A stretch of DNA of 64,000 nt from assembly GCF_014083945.1 (NCBI RefSeq), contig NZ_CP046444.1, positions 1,984,001 to 2,048,000 on the forward strand. Reading direction: 5' to 3'. The translations under genes were made by a program, and so were the position numbers. Positions 59,006-64,000 of this stretch are shown here, one piece after another. Positions within the stretch are counted from its first letter, which is position 1. Each line of letters starts with the position of its first letter. The notes beneath the pieces are model-generated. The model was given only the letters and a program-made list of their open reading frames with translations, was not told the DNA's origin and made no database searches. The stretch comes from Granulicella sp. 5B5 (lineage in GTDB: Bacteria > Acidobacteriota > Terriglobia > Terriglobales > Acidobacteriaceae).

Positions 59006-59286
59006 CTACTGCGGGTTGTAGTACTCGTCCTGGCCCGGTTGCTTTCCGTCGAGCTTGACCGGGGGTGACGGCGACGGCGTTCCGACAGGCTTAGTGGCCT
59101 GTTACGGAGCGAACTGGGGAGTGCAACCGGCGGACGCACTGCACCTCCCGTTGTAGCAGGGGTGGAGGCATCCGCGCCAGTGGCAGCTTCGCCGGCCCTC
59201 GCCCGTGGTCGCCTTGATCTCCACCAGCAGATAGCGCGGCTTTAGTTTGGCGCCTCGAAGGGCAACCTTATGTGCAACACCGGGCG
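59006..59286 (-). pseudogene. Short Cys-rich coding remnant with an internal stop
   Basis: On the minus strand one frame reads KLKPRYLLVEIKATTGEG and then a Cys-rich stretch (SCHWRGCLHPCYNGRC), stops at TAA (59102-59104), and resumes in the same frame as ATKPVGTPSPSPPVKLDGKQ and PGQDEYYNPQ to a TAG at 59006. The halves look like one small protein interrupted by a stop, but no start codon or relative is recognised. It may simply be fortuitous coding-like sequence in a 298-base gap. Confidence 0.3.
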
Positions 59287-60798
59287 CTAGTGGGTTGCGA
59301 CCATTGCCTCCCAGAGCTGGTGCAGGCCGGCACCGTTGGCTTCGCGGGTGTAGAACATGTGACCGCCGGGGAACTCATGCACCTGTACCTGGCCGGCGAG
59401 CTTAGCGGGCAGCTGGTTCTGGGTGAGCACCGAGCCCATGAACGGGCAGGAGAGGTCGTTCCAGCCGTGGACGATCAGTACCTGCAGTTTGGGGTCGGCT
59501 GCGATGGACTCGCGGAGGTCTTCGACCGCACCCCTACGCAGGTCAGGCGAGCTGTGATCCCAGGCGCTGTTCACCGCATAGGAGAGAGCATAGTAGCGGG
59601 CGTCGGTCTTCCACCCGACGGTGTGGGTGATGAAGTCGACCATCGCGGAGGTGGTGGGGGCGATGATGCTCTCGAGGATGGGGTCGTTGGACTGCCGGTA
59701 GGGCGAGTACGGATAGGGGTCCGGCAGCATGACGTTGGAGTCGTAGACGGAGCCGATCTCGCCCTGCTCACGGTGGACTTCGCGGAGATACGCACCGGTT
59801 TCGAGGCGGCCGCCGGAGTAGCGGACGAACTGCGGGTCGAGCCCGGTCATCTCAGTGACCTTGGCGATCATGGCGTCGGTGGCGGCCTTGTTCTCGGGGC
59901 CGGCGATGAGCGCGGAGGCGTAGTCGCCTTCGGTGTAGGCGATGACCTGCTTCATGGCGTCGTCTGTGAGCTTGTGCTCGGCCTCAAGGTGCGCGGCGGC
60001 TATGGGAGGTAGCGTGACCATCCAGGGAATGGGCGAGAGGTTCTCGTCGCCGAACTGCGGATTGAGGTAGGGGCTGACGAGGACAAGGCCGTTGATGGCG
60101 ACGCCCAGCTGCGACTGCAGATAGTGCGTGATGCGCGGGCCACGGTAGCCGCCGTAGCTTTCGCCGATGAGGTACTTCTTGTCGAGCAGGCGGTCGTTCT
60201 TGACCAGCCACTTGTAGATGACGAGCGAGAGATACTCGATGTCCGGCGTGGGCGAGTAGAAGAGCTTCTTGGTCTTGGCTTCATCGACGAGCGACTTGGA
60301 GAAGCCAGTGCCGATGGGGTCGATGAAGACTTCGTCGGCGACGTCGAGCCAAGTCCCCGGGTTGTCTTTGAGGATGGCGGGCGAGGAGGCCGAGTCGCCC
60401 TCATTGCCGAAGGAGAGGTGCTTGGGGCCGATGGCGCCCAGGTTCAGATAAACCGAGGAGGCGCCGGGGCCACCGTTGACGGCGAAGATGACGGGGCGCG
60501 AAGGCTCTCCCTTGGCGCGGTCGACGACGTAGGCGGTGTACATGACGTCGCCGGTGGGCTTGCCTTCGTCGTCCTTGAGATGGATGGTGCCGACGGTGGC
60601 GGTGTAGTGGATGGTCTTGCCGTTCACGGTGATGGTCTGCGGGACGGACTTGTCCTCGGGCAGGCCCTCTGGCTTGGTTTCAGGTTTCGCAGCTTCTACC
60701 TTGGCAGGCGCTTTGTCGGCAGCAGGTTTTGCGTCCTGCTGGGCGAAGAGAGGGAGGGCAAAGAGCAGAAGAGCCGGAGCAAGTTGGCGCGAGGTCAT
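59287..60798 (-). CDS. Secreted S10-family serine carboxypeptidase
   Basis: This 503-residue protein has an N-terminal signal peptide (QLAPALLLFALPLFAQ) and a Lys/Pro/Ala-rich linker of ~25 residues. The alpha/beta-hydrolase core shows NGGPGASSVYLNLGAIGP (oxyanion region), nucleophile LIGESYGGYRGPR, catalytic Asp in VHGWNDLSCPFMG and catalytic His in PGGHMFYTR. S10 enzymes release C-terminal residues. With the M28 and S9 enzymes in this window it extends the secreted peptide-degrading set. It is transcribed toward DUF4126. Confidence 0.92.
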   Translation of the reverse strand: MTSRQLAPALLLFALPLFAQQDAKPAADKAPAKVEAAKPETKPEGLPEDKSVPQTITVNGKTIHYTATVGTIHLKDDEGKPTGDVMYTAYVVDRAKGEPSRPVIFAVNGGPGASSVYLNLGAIGPKHLSFGNEGDSASSPAILKDNPGTWLDVADEVFIDPIGTGFSKSLVDEAKTKKLFYSPTPDIEYLSLVIYKWLVKNDRLLDKKYLIGESYGGYRGPRITHYLQSQLGVAINGLVLVSPYLNPQFGDENLSPIPWMVTLPPIAAAHLEAEHKLTDDAMKQVIAYTEGDYASALIAGPENKAATDAMIAKVTEMTGLDPQFVRYSGGRLETGAYLREVHREQGEIGSVYDSNVMLPDPYPYSPYRQSNDPILESIIAPTTSAMVDFITHTVGWKTDARYYALSYAVNSAWDHSSPDLRRGAVEDLRESIAADPKLQVLIVHGWNDLSCPFMGSVLTQNQLPAKLAGQVQVHEFPGGHMFYTREANGAGLHQLWEAMVATH

Positions 60799-60952
60799 GG
60801 ATGTTAATGTACGACGTAATCCAGCATGCTGGGAGCAACAAAATACAAGGGGTCTCTCCGTTGCGGCGCAAGAGCGCGCCTTCGGTCGAGATGACTGGCT
60901 TTGTGGATGGATCGGCGAAGAACAAGCAACAGCAAGAGCAACTGCGTTAGAC

Positions 60953-62308
60953 CTAAGCCTTCAATTGCGGGTAGCGGGTGAAGATGATGCGCTGATCTTC
61001 GGCGGGGAGGTCGTGGAGGCGGGTGGGTTTGTCCTGCGGGCGGGTGCCTTTCTGGTTGAGGACATTCATCAGGCTCCACTCGCGTTGCAGGCCCTGCGGC
61101 TCCTGCGCTTTGAGGTCGTAGCGGGTGAAGTCGATGGCCATGCGCGGAGTGTTCTTCTCCCAGTCGTGCAGCAGGGCGAGGCGGAACTCGCGGTTCATGA
61201 ACCATTCGATCTCGAGGTTCTTCTCCGAGCCGGGCGCGCCGGTCCCCTTCTCGTCGAACCGGTAGTTGAGGCCTGCGTTCGAGGGCGTGTGCTTGCGCCA
61301 CTCGAGGCCGAACTCGCCTTCGGGGATGACCTGCGTGTCGGGCCAGCGGTCGAGCGTGGTCTGTAGCCAGTAGGTGAGGTCGGCATCGTGGCCGAGTGAG
61401 GTCTCCCAGATGGCGGTGACCCAGCCGAAGCCGTTGAGCTTGTAACCCGCGTCCATGTGGATGGCGGTGGTGTCCATCATCTCCCTGCGGCCGACGGCGA
61501 GGCCGAGGTCCTGCACGGTTTCGATAGGGCCGACACCCATGCGGCTGTTGAAGCCGCCTTCGAAACCCTGGCGGCGCGCGGAGAGAAAGTCGCAGGTCCA
61601 GCCGTCGAGGCAGACGCAGTCGATGAAGTCGGCGGGCCCTTGCGCCGGCTTGAGATAGTGTTCGCGGCTGGGATAGTAGGGGTAGCAGATGCCGCCGTCA
61701 CCATCGCCGTTGTCGATGCCGTGCTGGCTCCAGATTTGGCCCTGGCAGACGTGGATGCCTTCGTCGTTGGCGAGGTGGCGCTGGTTTTCGGCGTCCATGA
61801 AGCCGGCGATGAGCGATTGTGGACGGTAGCCGCCGCCGACCATCTTCGAGACCATGCCGAGTGCGTCGTGGATGGTGCGGCGCGTCTGCTCGCGGGTGTT
61901 GTACATGGGCGCGAAGTAGCCGCCGGGGATGAAGGTGATCTCGTCGCCGTATTGCGCGTGGAAGCTGGCGAGGAGGCGGCGGGCTTGTTGATACTCCTTG
62001 CGCTGGTCGAGGAGCGCGAGCCAGCTGATGGCCCAGGTCATGCGGCCTTTGGGACAGCCGCGGGCGAAGGCATCGCGGCGGGCCTGGATGTGCGCGGGGC
62101 TGTTGAGGGGCGACTCGTCGAGGCCGATGTTGCGCGTGGGCGTGACCTCGATCTGGTTCACGCGGACGACGGAGATATGCGTGAGGAAGCGGCCGCGCAG
62201 TGGCGATGGTGGTTGCGCGAGGAGCGTGCTGTTGCCGAGGGCGAAGGCTGCTGCTGAACCTGCTGATGTATTGAGGAAGTCTCGCCTGGTCCAGTTGCCG
62301 CTGCTCAT
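60953..62308 (-). CDS. Tat-exported DUF3863-type protein
   Basis: The product is 451 residues from the ATG at 62308, with a twin-arginine signal NWTRRDFLNTSAGSAAAFALG. The body matches DUF3863-type proteins, which have a glycosidase-like alpha/beta-barrel pattern: HISVVRVNQIEVTPTRNIGLDE, GRMTWAISWLALLDQ, ITFIPGGYFAPMYN, HVCQGQIWSQHGIDNGDGDGG and TTAIHMDAGYKLNGFGWVTAIWE. Aromatic and acidic residues suggest a carbohydrate-active fold, but no catalytic pair is established. It is exported already folded, so a cofactor or a fast-folding core is likely. A GTG at 62353 is an alternative start that would bury the Tat motif. Confidence 0.8.
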   Translation of the reverse strand: MSSGNWTRRDFLNTSAGSAAAFALGNSTLLAQPPSPLRGRFLTHISVVRVNQIEVTPTRNIGLDESPLNSPAHIQARRDAFARGCPKGRMTWAISWLALLDQRKEYQQARRLLASFHAQYGDEITFIPGGYFAPMYNTREQTRRTIHDALGMVSKMVGGGYRPQSLIAGFMDAENQRHLANDEGIHVCQGQIWSQHGIDNGDGDGGICYPYYPSREHYLKPAQGPADFIDCVCLDGWTCDFLSARRQGFEGGFNSRMGVGPIETVQDLGLAVGRREMMDTTAIHMDAGYKLNGFGWVTAIWETSLGHDADLTYWLQTTLDRWPDTQVIPEGEFGLEWRKHTPSNAGLNYRFDEKGTGAPGSEKNLEIEWFMNREFRLALLHDWEKNTPRMAIDFTRYDLKAQEPQGLQREWSLMNVLNQKGTRPQDKPTRLHDLPAEDQRIIFTRYPQLKA

Positions 62309-62459
62309 GTAGTCCGCGTCCTCCAGTGCGTTGTGGGTGTGGTGAGATGCCACGGCAACGACACGGACATGCTAGCAGCGGGGAATGAAGGCTGGCAGAA
62401 AGCACCACGCCCCCACTCATCGCAAACAGCGCGATGAATGGGGACCCGGCAACCGATTA

Positions 62460-63473
<1,014 letters not shown>

Positions 63474-63569
63474 TTACTGCTGATGTTCCGCGAAGGCTTT
63501 GCGGGCGACCGCGATGGCGTGCGGAGCGGTTGGCTCCAACGGGCTTTGAGTTGGCGCGGTGAGCGTGAA

Positions 63570-64000
63570 CTAGTTGATGGTGGTTTCGCGGTTGGCTTCG
63601 CGCCAGTGGCCGGGAGGCACACCTTCCCAGGCGCGGAAGGCGCGGGCGAAGGAGCTGGCGTCCTCGTAGCCGAGCAGGTAGGCGGCTTCGTTGAGCTCAA
63701 GGACGGAGTTCTTGAGGTAGTAGCGTGCCATTTGGCGGCGCGCTTCATCGAGTACGCGCTGGAAGCTGGAGCCGGACTCCTGCAGGCGGCGCTGCAGCGT
63801 GCGGGAGCTCATGTGCAGTTCGCGGGCCACGTCCTCCGTTGTGGGACGATGGCCGGTGAGCCGCTGCTGAATCGCACCGCGGACGAGTTCTAGAAAGCTG
63901 TCATCGCCGTTCGTGTGCTGTTTGAGGTCGAGCTCGAACTGCGGGGCGAGCATCTCCAGCAATTCGGCGTTGCGGGTGACGAAGGGAATGGCTGCGTCAG
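63570..64000 (-). CDS. AraC-family regulator, N-terminus outside the window
   Basis: This minus-strand frame is open to the window edge (64000), so the N-terminal sensing domain is missing. The visible ~143 residues end in an AraC/XylS helix-turn-helix pair: TEDVARELHMSSRTLQRRLQESGSSFQRVLDEARRQMARYYL, then LNEAAYLLGYEDASSFARAFRAWEGVPPGHWREA. The DNA-binding domain is intact. It lies 114 bases upstream of the aldo/keto reductase in the same direction and is the likely regulator of that gene. The translation continues upstream of the ATG at 63962, so that ATG is not the start. Confidence 0.9.
   Translation of the reverse strand, partial: DAAIPFVTRNAELLEMLAPQFELDLKQHTNGDDSFLELVRGAIQQRLTGHRPTTEDVARELHMSSRTLQRRLQESGSSFQRVLDEARRQMARYYLKNSVLELNEAAYLLGYEDASSFARAFRAWEGVPPGHWREANRETTIN

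Overview
This is a chromosomal window from a GC-rich bacterium, most likely an acidobacterium of the Terriglobia (Acidobacteriaceae). The pointers are two secreted von Willebrand factor A proteins of the acidobacterial type, a ~1,300-residue TonB-dependent receptor with an N-terminal carboxypeptidase-regulatory-like domain (Oar type), several secreted peptidases (M28, S9, S10), a Tat-exported DUF3863-type protein and DUF4126. No rRNA, tRNA, CRISPR array, prophage or intact insertion sequence was recognised. Most of the window is ordinary housekeeping chromosome.

Layout. 1-7.4 kb: the 3' part of a secreted repeat protein, a decayed RND-efflux C-terminus, a HAD-UbiA fusion, pheS, a VanZ-like protein, an M28 peptidase and trhO. 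7.5-19.5 kb: pheT (away from pheS and short), a flavodoxin, a coiled-coil protein plus zapA, a VWFA protein, a likely 6S RNA, an Lgt-like protein abutting an RluD-type synthase, a second VWFA protein, an adenosine-deaminase-family enzyme, and a Xre-RES toxin-antitoxin pair. 19.5-31.3 kb: an APC permease, a frameshifted small basic protein, pcrA, gluQ, a DPP-IV-type peptidase, dnaG and trmJ. 31.3-38.2 kb: the TonB-dependent receptor, a receiver protein with a histone-like tail, an SDR enzyme and a TPR lipoprotein. 38.3-46.4 kb, all minus strand: TonB-ExbB-ExbD-ExbD, a BtuF-like binding protein, a third ExbD, then YajC-SecD-SecF. 46.7-64 kb: MATE transporter, a MITE-like element, a TetR-azoR-doxX divergon, a regulatory-like-domain protein, tgt, an ECF sigma/anti-sigma/secreted-protein operon, a tandem pair of unknown secreted paralogues, prmC, S10 peptidase, a DUF3863 protein and an AraC-aldo/keto-reductase pair.

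How the genes fit together. The TonB/ExbB/ExbD set would energise receptors such as the one at 31-35 kb. SecDF-YajC would help deliver the many signal-peptide proteins. The ECF operon appears to run on into tgt. The TetR regulator probably controls the divergent azoreductase and DoxX genes through four near-identical operator-like motifs. The least explained items are the Lgt-like protein without catalytic residues, the receiver-histone-tail fusion, the compositionally mosaic dnaG, the PcrA insertion, the secreted paralogue pair and the ~160-bp terminal-inverted-repeat element at 48.2 kb.
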